From Candidatus Thorarchaeota archaeon MP11T_1 (GTDB lineage: Archaea > Asgardarchaeota > Thorarchaeia > Thorarchaeales > Thorarchaeaceae), in the NCBI GenBank assembly GCA_002825515.1, contig PJET01000005.1, positions 1-64,000 on the forward strand: a stretch of 64,000 bases of DNA, given 5' to 3'. Of the stretch, positions 8,603 through 17,535 are shown in pieces. The number at the start of each line of letters is the position of its first letter. Within the stretch, counting starts at the first letter, position 1. A model generated the notes under the pieces. That model was not told where the DNA came from. It worked only from the letters and a program-made list of their open reading frames with translations, and made no database searches. A program made the translations under genes and the position numbers.

Positions 8603-9751
8603 TTATTGGGTCCGAAACGCTCCATAGACATTGGTGTCATAAAATGGCCATGTTGTGACCTCTGCTTTTCTCATTCTTCCTTTGATATCAATCTCAACAG
8701 TATCGCCTACAGCAACTGAACTAGGCTTAACATAAGCGAGAGCGATTCCCTTGTTCAGTATTGGTGATAGACCTCCACTACTGACCACTCCAATTTCAAC
8801 TCCATTGAGAGTTACTGGATACTGTTCCCTTGGAATTCCACGATCGATCATAACCAAACCAATTCGTGTCTTTCTAACGCCATCTTCATCCTTATGGTGT
8901 TTCACGACATCGTATCCTATGTAATGTGGTTCTACCTTGAATTTCACAGCGTATGGAATTCTTGCCTCAATTGGTGAAGTTTCCTCATCCAATTCGTGGC
9001 CATAGAGAACGAACCCAGCCTCGAGTCTTGTTGAGTCTCGTGCCCCAAGCCCACAGGGTTTTACTCCGAATTCCTCACCTTGTTTCAATAGTTCATTCCA
9101 GAAGGAAATTGCTTTCTTCTTGCCTTCATCATTGAAAGGAGTGTCTAAAACGAGGATCTCTACGCCATCTTCACCTGTGTAACCAGTTCTGCAGAGATAA
9201 CAATCATATCCAGCAAGTTTGACTCGATAGCAAGAGAATCTACTATATTCGCTAACATTTCTGTCAGCTATTTTTTGAATAAGCTGAATTGCCATAGGAC
9301 CCTGAACAGCAATCATGGTAATTTCCCGAGATTTATCAATAACATCAACATCAAAACTGGGTGCGTGTTTCATCAGATGACCATGTATCTTGGGCCCATT
9401 TGATGCATTTGTTATCCAAATATACTCATCCTCTCCAACTCTGTAAAGAGTTAGATCATCGCGAATTCCACCCAGCTCATTTAGACAGATGGTGTAATGA
9501 CCATCATTCACTTTCAACTTGCTAACGTTATTCGTCGTGAGTGTCTGGAGAAACACCTGTGCTTGTGGCCCTTTTATAATAAAACGAGACATGTGACTTG
9601 TATCAAAAATCCCGACGGTGTTCCTTACTGCCATGTGTTCATCTCGGATGTCTGAATATCGAACTGGCATCTCCCAACCAGCGAAAGGAACCACATCACC
9701 ATGTTTAACGTGCCAATCATAGAGATGAGTACGTTTTAAGTTATCATTCAT
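8603..9751 (-). CDS. gcvT: Glycine cleavage system T protein (aminomethyltransferase)
   Basis: Releases ammonia from the aminomethyl-lipoyl H protein and passes the C1 unit to a tetrahydropterin. The 382-residue protein is full length: N-terminal HLYDWHVKHGDVVPFAGWEMPV, central SCYRVKLAGYDCYLCRTGYTGEDGVEI with the pterin-binding region, and GARDSTRLEAGFVLYGHEL. The C-terminal barrel ends in KAEVTTWPFYDT. ATG follows a GGTG about 8 nt upstream. It is divergent from the DHPS gene, with both promoters in a 98-nt gap, so the C1-carrier and C1-transfer genes may be co-regulated. Confidence 0.96.
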   Translation of the reverse strand: MNDNLKRTHLYDWHVKHGDVVPFAGWEMPVRYSDIRDEHMAVRNTVGIFDTSHMSRFIIKGPQAQVFLQTLTTNNVSKLKVNDGHYTICLNELGGIRDDLTLYRVGEDEYIWITNASNGPKIHGHLMKHAPSFDVDVIDKSREITMIAVQGPMAIQLIQKIADRNVSEYSRFSCYRVKLAGYDCYLCRTGYTGEDGVEILVLDTPFNDEGKKKAISFWNELLKQGEEFGVKPCGLGARDSTRLEAGFVLYGHELDEETSPIEARIPYAVKFKVEPHYIGYDVVKHHKDEDGVRKTRIGLVMIDRGIPREQYPVTLNGVEIGVVSSGGLSPILNKGIALAYVKPSSVAVGDTVEIDIKGRMRKAEVTTWPFYDTNVYGAFRTQ

Positions 9752-9849
9752 ACTAAAGCACCGCTAAGATTGTTCTAGAGGCGCTTGAAGCTGATTCAGT
9801 TACCATTTTATTTCCTTCTATCGGGCTATACAATTAGAGGTGCCTTCAC

Positions 9850-10695
9850 TTGAGTCACATCACAAATGTCAGCATAGGTGGAATAATAGTAGGACCAAGC
9901 AATCCTGTTCGTTTGATGAGTGTGATTAATTTATCACCAGAGTCATTCTACAAGGAATCTGTCGCGGATAGTGTTGATAAGTTTCATGAGATGCTTGAAA
10001 CTGCATCGAGGGAGGGAGCAGATATAATTGACATTGGCGGTGCCTCTTCAGCTCCAAAGGAAGTTTATGGAACGTCTGATATTTCAGCCGAAGAAGAATT
10101 AAAGAGAGTGACTCAAGCACTTGACTCTATCAATGTTTCAGAATATCCACCACTCTCAATAGATACAACATCATCGAAAGTTGCAAGGGTTGCATTGGAC
10201 CTTGGCGTTTCAATGGTTAATGACATTTCAGGACTCCATGGTGATGCCAAAATGGCAGAACTTGCTGCGGACCAAGACGTTCCTATTGTTCTGATGGCAA
10301 ACTGCAACATGCCATGTAAAAATATACAAGCCTCACTGAATTCTTTGAAGGATAGTCTAGCAATTGCAGAGAGCGCAGGAATCAGAGAGGAAAACATAAT
10401 CCTAGACCCTGGAATTGGTTTTGGAAAACCTCCAACAGTGGATGTAAAGATTCTTCAAGAATTAGATCTCTTTGTGAAACTTAATCACCCATTACTTGTG
10501 GGTGTTTCAAGAAAGGCTTTCATTGGTCATTTGCTTGATGAGTCCAAACCCGAAGACCGATTGATTGGTTCAGTTGTAGCTATAGCTATTGCAGTGATGC
10601 ATGGAGCTGATGTCATCAGAACTCACGATTTGAGAGAAACAAAGGCGGCGGTTCGGATGGCAGAGAACTTTCGTAAGGCACTAAGACATGATTAA
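9850..10695 (+). CDS. folP: Dihydropteroate synthase
   Basis: TIM-barrel enzyme that joins a hydroxymethyl-dihydropterin pyrophosphate to p-aminobenzoate or a related arylamine. Family blocks are all present: LMSVINLSPESFY (22-34), IIDIGGASSAPK, PLSIDTTSSKVARVAL, MVNDISG, DPGIGFGK, and GVSRKAFIG near the C-terminus. Archaeal homologues may serve folate or methanopterin-type cofactors, and sequence alone does not decide. TTG start, 7 nt after GAGGTG. The next gene, an MptE-type pyrophosphokinase, makes its pterin substrate, so the pair is a pathway unit. Confidence 0.93.
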   Translation: MSHITNVSIGGIIVGPSNPVRLMSVINLSPESFYKESVADSVDKFHEMLETASREGADIIDIGGASSAPKEVYGTSDISAEEELKRVTQALDSINVSEYPPLSIDTTSSKVARVALDLGVSMVNDISGLHGDAKMAELAADQDVPIVLMANCNMPCKNIQASLNSLKDSLAIAESAGIREENIILDPGIGFGKPPTVDVKILQELDLFVKLNHPLLVGVSRKAFIGHLLDESKPEDRLIGSVVAIAIAVMHGADVIRTHDLRETKAAVRMAENFRKALRHD

Positions 10696-10713
10696 CTATT
10701 CTGGTGAGCGAAG

Positions 10714-11427
10714 TTGAGATGGGGTGACTGGTGTCCAAAGTATTTGAAAATTGTGCAAAGATTAGATCTTGATTCTGATGCAGACAGAGAGTCTACAGAG
10801 GTGCTCACATCAATACTCGAACCAATTAACCCCGACCCACTACTAAAGAAGCTCTATGATTGTATATCGGGGAACCAGGTGCTTGTGTGTGGTGCAGGTC
10901 CATCATTGAAACGACATATTGAGTGGCTAATGAAGAATGAAAATCTAGCAGATTATGTAGTTGTTGTGGCTGATGGAGCCACCTCAGTCATGCTTGAACT
11001 CGGTGTACATTGTGATGTAGTTGTAACAGATTTAGATGGCAATATAGAGCATCTGAAAGAAGCGAAGAGTCGTGGTGCGCTTCTCATAGTTCATGCCCAT
11101 GGTGATAATATCGAACGTGTAAAGTCTGTTGTTCCCGATTTGGGAAACATTCTTGGTAGCACACAGGTTGAACCAACTGACAGAGCGTTCTTGTGGGGTG
11201 GGTTTACAGATGGGGATAGGGCTTGCCATGTAGTTTGTGAATATATACCAAGACGAATTGTACTAGCAGGTATGGATTTTGGAACAAGAGTAGGAAAATG
11301 GTCTAAACCGGGGCATGAAGGTCATTTTCCTGCAAATGAGAGAAAGAGGATTAAACTAGAGATAGCTGAAGAGCTCATCTCTAGTCTTTTGAACACTACA
11401 AGAATAGAGCATGTATTCCTATCATGA
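10714..11427 (+). CDS. 6-hydroxymethyl-7,8-dihydropterin pyrophosphokinase, MptE-type (DUF115)
   Basis: Archaeal replacement for bacterial FolK: activates 6-hydroxymethyl-dihydropterin for the synthase encoded just upstream. The 237-residue protein shows the DUF115 features VLVCGAGPSLKRHIEWL, VVVADGATSVMLE, VVTDLDGN, HAHGDN and the late WGGFTDGDRA and GMDFGTRVGKWS motifs. TTG start, 6 nt after GGTGA (10703-10707). It follows folP by 18 nt and is almost certainly co-transcribed with it. Confidence 0.9.
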   Translation: MRWGDWCPKYLKIVQRLDLDSDADRESTEVLTSILEPINPDPLLKKLYDCISGNQVLVCGAGPSLKRHIEWLMKNENLADYVVVVADGATSVMLELGVHCDVVVTDLDGNIEHLKEAKSRGALLIVHAHGDNIERVKSVVPDLGNILGSTQVEPTDRAFLWGGFTDGDRACHVVCEYIPRRIVLAGMDFGTRVGKWSKPGHEGHFPANERKRIKLEIAEELISSLLNTTRIEHVFLS

Positions 11428-11464
11428 TCTATTGTCAGTACATCTCATGACTAGAAATGGCTCT

Positions 11465-11887
11465 TTACAGGAGACCTGCTTTGATATTCCAGAGATAGCT
11501 GAAGACTAGAAAAGCTACACCAGCCATTATCATTCCTAGTATCATGAGTCTAGTTGCATATCCGGGTTGGAAGACATACTTTGAACCATAGTACACTAGT
11601 CCAAGGCCAACAACACCTACTAGAATAATCACTGACGCAACAATGCCCTCCATTCCTAATTGCTGGTCAATCCCAGGAGCAATTAGAATTGGCGCGCCAC
11701 TTTGACTACCTGCAATGGCAGGAGGTGTACGGACTAAAGTGTAGATATTACCACCGAGAACAAACAGTATAGCAAGGAACATTATACCAAAGATGACTGT
11801 GTCCGGAGGACGCGTAGGCATTCCAAAGCGGGGCCTAGTAAGTCGCACTCTTGGTTTTACTATGAATCTCGGCCACCAAGGTTTCAC
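11465..11887 (-). CDS. Three-helix membrane protein resembling the Ost3/Ost6 membrane domain
   Basis: A 140-residue protein with a basic N-terminus and three predicted helices (about 32-53, 79-101 and 113-134). By eye, the order of landmarks matches the last three helices of eukaryotic Ost3/Ost6 (TUSC3/MagT1): an R-x-PP motif after the first helix (YTLVRTPPA), a Q-x3-E motif at the start of the second (QQLGMEG), an Arg before the last helix and a Lys after it. The thioredoxin domain of Ost3/6 is absent. GTG start, 7 nt after GAGGT. The window also encodes STT3, which fits a role as an accessory OST subunit. The assignment is an inference from hand comparison. Confidence 0.55.
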   Translation of the reverse strand: MKPWWPRFIVKPRVRLTRPRFGMPTRPPDTVIFGIMFLAILFVLGGNIYTLVRTPPAIAGSQSGAPILIAPGIDQQLGMEGIVASVIILVGVVGLGLVYYGSKYVFQPGYATRLMILGMIMAGVAFLVFSYLWNIKAGLL

Positions 11888-12036
11888 ATATCTTACCTCG
11901 AGCGGTCCACATTTTGCGTCTGCTTTTAAGACTTACGCGATATGCAATGTTGTACTAGTATGGAATACTTGTGCCACAATGGCTATTAAATTGTGTAAAT
12001 GATGGTGATAATGGATGAGAAACGAGGAATGAATAG

Positions 12037-14166
12037 ATGTCCAGATTGATGATCATCACAGAGAAGCCGATGGCAGCAAAACGTATTGCTTTTGCTCTGG
12101 ACGAAAGAAATGCTCCCACTGAGGTCAAAAAACGAGGTGCCTCCTATTTCGAGTGTAAGAGAGAGAATGATAATCTCATCGTTGTGTATGCACTTGGACA
12201 CCTATTCGAGCTCAAGCAGACTGAGAAGGGTTGGACCTACCCACGGATGGATGCCTCATGGGTCCCAAAGTATGAGGTTGAGAAAAAAGCCACTCAAACG
12301 AAACCAATAATCAGTCTAATCAGAAGTCTTGCAAAAGAGGTCGATAATTTCGTTGTTGCAACCGATTATGATATTGAGGGGAGTCTGATCGGATATCTTA
12401 CATTGAAACACGCCTGCAAGGCAAATCCAGAGGAAGCCTATCGAATGCTCTTCAGTACTCTTACTGAGTCAGAGGTTCAAAACGCTTTTGTCAATATGTC
12501 GAACTCTCTGGACTTTCCAATGATTGAGGCTGGTCAGGTAAGACATGAGATTGATTGGCTATACGGAATCAATCTCACTAGAGCGCTGACTCTTGCGATT
12601 AAAAATACGGTTGGATGGTTCAAGATAGTTTCTACAGGACGGGTTCAAGGACCAACCCTTTCGTATGTAGCAGAAAGAGAGCAAATGATTAACGTCTTTG
12701 TCCCTTGTCCGTTTTGGATAATTCATGTAAAAACTAGACATATGGGTACAGAAATAGAACTGGAATATTCAAAGAAACGCATAGATATCAAGAGTGATGC
12801 CGAGAAAATTGTTAGGGCATTGGATGAGAATAATGCTCATGTCGACTCAATAAACAGTAGGACAACAACGCAACTGCCCCATCCACCATTCAATCTTAGT
12901 GCTCTCCAATCGGAAGCCTATCGGCACTTTGGTTTTAAACCAAGCAGAACACTTGCCATCGCACAGTCGCTCTATCTTGATGCGCTCATCTCGTATCCTC
13001 GAACAAATAGCGAGAAACTACCCCCAACTTTAGACTTGAAAGGAGTTCTCAATGGGCTTGGAGAGTTGAAAGATTATGCCTCAATGGTGAAGCGTGTGAT
13101 AAAAGCCGGCAATTTCAATCCCGTTCAAGGAAAGAAGAGCGACCCTGCTCATCCGGCAATACATCCAACAGGGTCTAAGGCAACAAAGCGTCTAACACCC
13201 AGCGAGAGGAAATTGTATGATCTGATAGTCAGAAGATTTCTAGCCTTGTTTGGTGATGCTGCAGTAAAAGAACATCTTCGTGCAGACATTAGGCTCGAGG
13301 AGCATCTTATGTATCTTAGAGGGCTTAGAGTTCTGAAGATGGGGTGGATGGAGTTCTATGGACCTTATGCTAAGACAAAGGAGAAGGAGCTTCCTGAAAT
13401 ATCAGAGGGAGACCTAGTTCCACTGGGTCCTGTAAGTTTTGAAGAGAGATACACTCAACCTCCGCCAAGGTTCAATCCATCTAGTCTGTTGAAACTATTG
13501 GAACGAGAAAACTTGGGAACAAAGGCAACAAGAGCGGGAATTGTAGACTCTATCAAGTCCCGAGGATATACAATCAATGAGAATTTCGAACTATCTACCT
13601 TGGGATATGCTCTGTATGAAACCCTAGAGAAATACGTACCAGATATTCTATCTTCAGATTTAACACGTCATCTGGAAAATGAGATGAATGATATCCAGCA
13701 GAAACTAAAGAACAAAGATGAGGTCTTACTAGAAGCAAAAGAAGAGCTTCTGAAACTGCTTGATAATTTCAAGAGTCAGGAAGAGGGCATTGGAGATTAT
13801 CTAGTCCAAGGTCTCCAAAGGTATTGGAAGTCCAAAGAGGAACTCGGTGCATGTCCAAAGTGTGAAGATGGTATTCTTCGAGTGATAAAGTCGGCAAAGA
13901 CAGGGAAAAGGTTTGCTGGATGCTCTAACTACAGTGAAGGGAAGTGTGACCAAACGTTTCCACTGCCACAAAAGGGGGATCTGACTCCCTTGGATAAGAT
14001 CTGCCCTTATTGCGAATACCTAATGTTTCAGGTGACATCAGCACGCAGAAAGTGGGAAACGTGTATCAATTGGACTGAATGTCCAGGAAGGAAAGATGAA
14101 CTCAAAGAACTGGAGGAGAGGCGTGCGAAAAAGGCAGAGAACAAGGAGAAGGAGGATGAAAAGTGA
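12037..14166 (+). CDS. topA: Type IA DNA topoisomerase
   Basis: Relaxes negative supercoils or decatenates DNA through a 5'-phosphotyrosyl intermediate. The TOPRIM domain carries E9 (ITEKP) and D110/D112 (VATDYDIEG); the catalytic tyrosine is Y320 in ISYPRTNS. A C-terminal region from about residue 605 has several Cys pairs (CPKC, CPYC and single Cys partners), indicating two topoisomerase-type zinc ribbons, followed by a Lys/Glu-rich tail. At 709 residues it is a complete archaeal TopA/Top3-type enzyme with no reverse-gyrase helicase module. ATG follows GAGG by about 9 nt. It overlaps the next small zinc protein by 4 nt. Confidence 0.95.
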   Translation: MSRLMIITEKPMAAKRIAFALDERNAPTEVKKRGASYFECKRENDNLIVVYALGHLFELKQTEKGWTYPRMDASWVPKYEVEKKATQTKPIISLIRSLAKEVDNFVVATDYDIEGSLIGYLTLKHACKANPEEAYRMLFSTLTESEVQNAFVNMSNSLDFPMIEAGQVRHEIDWLYGINLTRALTLAIKNTVGWFKIVSTGRVQGPTLSYVAEREQMINVFVPCPFWIIHVKTRHMGTEIELEYSKKRIDIKSDAEKIVRALDENNAHVDSINSRTTTQLPHPPFNLSALQSEAYRHFGFKPSRTLAIAQSLYLDALISYPRTNSEKLPPTLDLKGVLNGLGELKDYASMVKRVIKAGNFNPVQGKKSDPAHPAIHPTGSKATKRLTPSERKLYDLIVRRFLALFGDAAVKEHLRADIRLEEHLMYLRGLRVLKMGWMEFYGPYAKTKEKELPEISEGDLVPLGPVSFEERYTQPPPRFNPSSLLKLLERENLGTKATRAGIVDSIKSRGYTINENFELSTLGYALYETLEKYVPDILSSDLTRHLENEMNDIQQKLKNKDEVLLEAKEELLKLLDNFKSQEEGIGDYLVQGLQRYWKSKEELGACPKCEDGILRVIKSAKTGKRFAGCSNYSEGKCDQTFPLPQKGDLTPLDKICPYCEYLMFQVTSARRKWETCINWTECPGRKDELKELEERRAKKAENKEKEDEK

Positions 14167-14396
14167 GTTCCTGTTCAATTTGTGGTCGAGTAGTTGTGGG
14201 TGGGAGTGTCTTCTGTCACTATCATAAGGAGGCATTGGACAATATTCGTTCATCATATGAGAATTGGAGAAAAGCAAGTGATGTGAGTTGGAAGGAATAT
14301 ATTCATTTGCTCCGCCAAATAGATGAGACCGGTCGTTGGGTACGTGAGGTGGCTGAAGAGATCAAGTTAGAAGATGATTCTTCAGCACCGACATGA
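14163..14396 (+). CDS. Small zinc-finger protein translationally coupled to topA
   Basis: A 77-residue protein with a C4-x2-C7-x10-C18-x2-H21-type N-terminal zinc site (CSICG, FCHYHKEAL) followed by an amphipathic region (SYENWRKASDVSWKEYI) and TGRWVREVAEEI. The pattern resembles short zinc proteins I have seen across archaea, but I cannot name a function. GTG start overlaps the topA stop, with GGAGG 8 nt upstream. Its 3' end overlaps the convergent PAC4-like gene by 35 nt. Coupling to topA suggests a role with DNA or with the topoisomerase, which is inference. Confidence 0.75.
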   Translation: MSSCSICGRVVVGGSVFCHYHKEALDNIRSSYENWRKASDVSWKEYIHLLRQIDETGRWVREVAEEIKLEDDSSAPT

Positions 14397-14706
14397 GTTC
14401 CAACATTTGTTCTCGAGTGAGTGAGGTCATTCCGACAACAAGCATACAAGTCTGGTTGGTCCATGAAGCCAATCTCTCTGCGAGTGTTCGTACTAACGTA
14501 CTCTCAATCTCCGTAGTGAAGAATCCAACTGATGTGGGTTCAGAACGACCATGCCCTGCAGGAATAGCCATGGCAGACAAGCCAAGTCTGAACTGTTTTG
14601 AATCCGAGATTAGTACTAGAATGCCATTTGTCATGTTCATAATGCGTACCTTGATTGTCCCTGCAGAAGTGTCTGCAGAAAACTCTGTAATATCATCAAA
14701 CTCCAT
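14362..14706 (-). CDS. Proteasome assembly chaperone 4-like protein
   Basis: A 114-residue protein whose C-terminal half matches the PAC3/PAC4 (PSMG4) chaperone pattern: a beta-rich N-terminus (IKVRIMNMTNGILVLIS), a central GFFTTEIESTLVRTLAERLA and a final beta-alpha unit (CMLVVGMTSLTREQMLELMSVLKN). The TLAERLASWTNQ segment parallels GLAQRLARKTNK of the human protein. If correct, it would assist 20S alpha-ring assembly. ATG 14706 lacks a ribosome-binding site; a minus-strand TATA-like CATTTATCC near 14737-14744 suggests a leaderless mRNA. The plus-strand frame over the same region is rejected. Assignment is from memory of the family, not a search. Confidence 0.6.
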   Translation of the reverse strand: MEFDDITEFSADTSAGTIKVRIMNMTNGILVLISDSKQFRLGLSAMAIPAGHGRSEPTSVGFFTTEIESTLVRTLAERLASWTNQTCMLVVGMTSLTREQMLELMSVLKNHLLT

Positions 14707-14740
14707 AGCTAATCAACAACAGAATGAAAAGGAAGGATAA

Positions 14741-16744
14741 ATGACTAACGAAAATGGTGGTTGGAAACAACAGGATTATCAAGGCACCGACTGGAGGGTG
14801 TGTAGAGCCCGAATGACTGAAGATTCCTCAAGCTATATGGACTTTTTTCCGTATCCTGAAGCGCGTGACGGACAAGAGGATATGATGAAAAAGATCGAAG
14901 AGTCGGTCAAGGCGGGCGTCCACATTTGTTCAGAGGCACCAAATGGTTTTGGAAAGACTTGTGTAGCATTGAGTAGCGTATTGCCTTGGGTGAAGGAAAA
15001 TAAAGGAAAGATATTGTATTGTGCACGCACGCACAGACAACTTGACCGTGTTATGGAGGAACTTGAAGAAATTTCAGGTAACAAAGATGTTTCCGGTGTT
15101 TCTTTCCGTGGGCGAAGACATATGTGTTTGAACTCATTTGTGCTTGAGAATGCTGATTTTGTCGCCCCAATCTCTGAGGTTTGTGGACAATTAAAAGCAA
15201 CTGGAAGATGTTCATACTTTGAGAATCTTCGTCGTGCTGGGAATCCTGAAGATCTTTTAGAAGATATGCCAAAGAAAGTGCTTTCAGCTCCTGAGATTGC
15301 AAAGATTGCTAGTAACAAATCGCTATGTCCGTATGAATTAGCAAAGCGACTGGCAAAGGTAGTCGATGTTGTGTCTCTTTCGTATCTCTATGTCTTTGAC
15401 CCTTGGATACTTGAGGTGTTCATCCCTGACTTAGAAACAGCGCCCTCAAAAATGGTACTAATACAAGATGAAGCACATAATGTTCCTTCTACAGCATTGG
15501 ACTCAGCTAGTGATTCATTGACTATAGGAACAATAAGACAGGCACTCCGAGAGGCAACAACCTACAATGATGAGCCTTCCAAGGATTTCATGCGTTCATT
15601 GGCTAAAACGGTTTTGGAACTCTCTTCAGATATGAAACAGATTGAGGAAAAATCAGTTAATCCTCGCAATATAGTTGAAACTACTATTAGAATAGCTCAG
15701 CTTGAACATCAACCACAGATACTAGCTCATATGAAAGAATTGGGAACAAAAATTAGACGAGGCCTTCTAAAAGCTGGCAAGTTTCCACGTTCTTCAATTC
15801 ACCGAGTGAGCGAGTTTCTAATTAGATGGTTGAGATGTGCAGAAAGAAAAGACTATGCATTCATATTAGCTTCCAGTCGAGGGTATGGAGAAAGTAGGAG
15901 AGTTTCATTGGACCTTGTTGCATTAGATCCGACATCAGTCACCGAGGGTGCCTTGAGCATGGTGCATAGCTCAATTGCGATATCTGGAACAATTTCACCG
16001 TTGGATGCATATTCTGAAATGCTAGGATTCGGACCAGATGCTGTAAAAGCAACTTTTCAAAGCCCATTTGCCAGAAAAAACAGACTAGGTCTAATCATCA
16101 GTGGTTTAGACACATCATTTCAGAACCGTAACAAATCAACCTTCGAACGCATAGTAGATCATTGTGCAGCTGTGGTAAATGCTACGCCAAGTAATACTGG
16201 AATCTTCACCTCTAGTTATTCCATAGCCAATGCTTTGATTGAAGCTGGTCTAGAAAAACGCCTCCGGCGTAGGATGTATGTGGAAAAGCCAGGAATGAAA
16301 GGCGTAGAGAATGACAAGTTGATTAGTGATTTTAGAAATGAGGGAAACCGTAGCGGAGCAGTGCTTCTTGGTGTGCAAGGTGGTCGAAACTCTGAGGGTG
16401 GGGATTTCCCTGGTACGACTATGGAGAGTGTAGTTGTTGTAGGAGTTCCATATGCGAAACCAACTCCAAGGATGGAGGCACTCATAGACTATTATGATTC
16501 AAGATTTAATCAGAAAGGTAGGGATTATGCCTACGTGCTTCCAGCAATGACTCGCGCAATTCAAGCTGCTGGTAGACCAGTGAGAAGATTAGATGATAGA
16601 GGGGTGATTGTCATGCTTGATCAAAGGTTTGGTACTCCATATCTGAGTAGATTCATTCCATCTTGGTTATCAGATGTCACGCAAATAATTCCAGACGATC
16701 CTGAAGTGACTTCACATCAGGTTGAGAGTTTCTTTATTCTCTAA
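14741..16744 (+). CDS. XPD/Rad3-like iron-sulfur DNA helicase
   Basis: Superfamily 2 5'-3' DNA helicase of the XPD/DinG group. The 667-residue protein has Walker A APNGFGKT (66-73), the four FeS-cluster cysteines C129, C148, C157 and C196, the DEAH box (QDEAHN) and late motifs V-VI (GVQGGRNSEGGDFPG, AIQAAGRPVRR). Archaeal homologues act in DNA repair or replication-fork maintenance. ATG follows a GGAAGG about 5 nt upstream and the promoter region is shared with the divergent PAC4-like gene. Its stop overlaps that of the convergent RuvC-fold gene. Confidence 0.93.
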   Translation: MTNENGGWKQQDYQGTDWRVCRARMTEDSSSYMDFFPYPEARDGQEDMMKKIEESVKAGVHICSEAPNGFGKTCVALSSVLPWVKENKGKILYCARTHRQLDRVMEELEEISGNKDVSGVSFRGRRHMCLNSFVLENADFVAPISEVCGQLKATGRCSYFENLRRAGNPEDLLEDMPKKVLSAPEIAKIASNKSLCPYELAKRLAKVVDVVSLSYLYVFDPWILEVFIPDLETAPSKMVLIQDEAHNVPSTALDSASDSLTIGTIRQALREATTYNDEPSKDFMRSLAKTVLELSSDMKQIEEKSVNPRNIVETTIRIAQLEHQPQILAHMKELGTKIRRGLLKAGKFPRSSIHRVSEFLIRWLRCAERKDYAFILASSRGYGESRRVSLDLVALDPTSVTEGALSMVHSSIAISGTISPLDAYSEMLGFGPDAVKATFQSPFARKNRLGLIISGLDTSFQNRNKSTFERIVDHCAAVVNATPSNTGIFTSSYSIANALIEAGLEKRLRRRMYVEKPGMKGVENDKLISDFRNEGNRSGAVLLGVQGGRNSEGGDFPGTTMESVVVVGVPYAKPTPRMEALIDYYDSRFNQKGRDYAYVLPAMTRAIQAAGRPVRRLDDRGVIVMLDQRFGTPYLSRFIPSWLSDVTQIIPDDPEVTSHQVESFFIL

Positions 16745-17505
16745 CAATCATTGGTCAATATGCAATCTAGTGACATCTCTCCGAGCAGAATCGCTCGAGC
16801 TTCATCTGTAGAAAGCTCTCTTTCACCTCGCGTAAATCTTTGTACAAACAATTTCAAAGACTTCACATACCCGGCTTTTGGTGAAAGGGCTGTATCATTC
16901 TCCTCGCGTGGTCGTCCAGTTCTTCCGGCAATGATTATTGCAGATGACTGATCAGAAGTGATGCCTCTGAATAGTGTTGTGCGATGTTCATTTACAAGCT
17001 CAATGTTCAGATTAGGGAATTCTTGATCCATGGTTCGGAGATAGAGAGTTGAGAACAATTTCGAGCCAGTTCCTGTGCGTACTATTGTTTTACATTTTGG
17101 GAAAAGACGAGATATATATGACTCCAGACGAGAGGTCAAGCGAGCTGCAAATACTGGAGTTGTGAGTGAGTCTTTGAAAAGAACAACTCCGTCAACAACT
17201 AGAGCTACACCAAAACGCATTCCGGGGTCTACTCCTATTGCGGCAACCATTGGATTCTGAACGTCATATAATTTAGCAAGAATCTCGATTGATGTGAAAT
17301 CTGGGTCCATTAATTCATTAACAATAACAATGGTGTCATGATTGTTGAAGTCTTCTAATGTTGTTACGACTACTTTAGCGTCTTCACACCGAGAATCACC
17401 AGGTGGGCAAACTTCAAACTTGAGGTCGAGTTTTTTCAAAAGCTCGATGACAAGATAGAGCACCTTAGGATTCTGTGTGGCAATTGCAACCTGCCACCTA
17501 AGCAT
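16741..17505 (-). CDS. RuvC/YqgF-like RNase H-fold protein
   Basis: A 254-residue protein with an N-terminal alpha-beta domain (MLRWQVAIATQNPKVLYLVI, about 1-90) and a C-terminal RNase H-like domain. The latter has the first catalytic Asp in IGVDPGMRFGVALV, a Glu in VNEHRTT that parallels the YqgF ERLTT strand, and a final acidic pair in TDEARAILLGE. The layout suggests a Holliday-junction or structure-specific nuclease, but activity is inferred. ATG 17505 is preferred to a 47-codon longer frame whose extension is basic and unconserved in look and would run through the radB start region. It is divergent from RadB and convergent with XPD, fitting a recombination role. Confidence 0.72.
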   Translation of the reverse strand: MLRWQVAIATQNPKVLYLVIELLKKLDLKFEVCPPGDSRCEDAKVVVTTLEDFNNHDTIVIVNELMDPDFTSIEILAKLYDVQNPMVAAIGVDPGMRFGVALVVDGVVLFKDSLTTPVFAARLTSRLESYISRLFPKCKTIVRTGTGSKLFSTLYLRTMDQEFPNLNIELVNEHRTTLFRGITSDQSSAIIIAGRTGRPREENDTALSPKAGYVKSLKLFVQRFTRGERELSTDEARAILLGEMSLDCILTNDC

Positions 17506-17535
17506 GGTATCGGTCCTTCTAGATATGCTTATCAC

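Noticed and set aside
14393..14740. Plus-strand 115-aa frame between the zinc protein and XPD
   Set aside because: It is the complement of the PAC4-like gene, has no ribosome-binding site, and its composition is not convincing.
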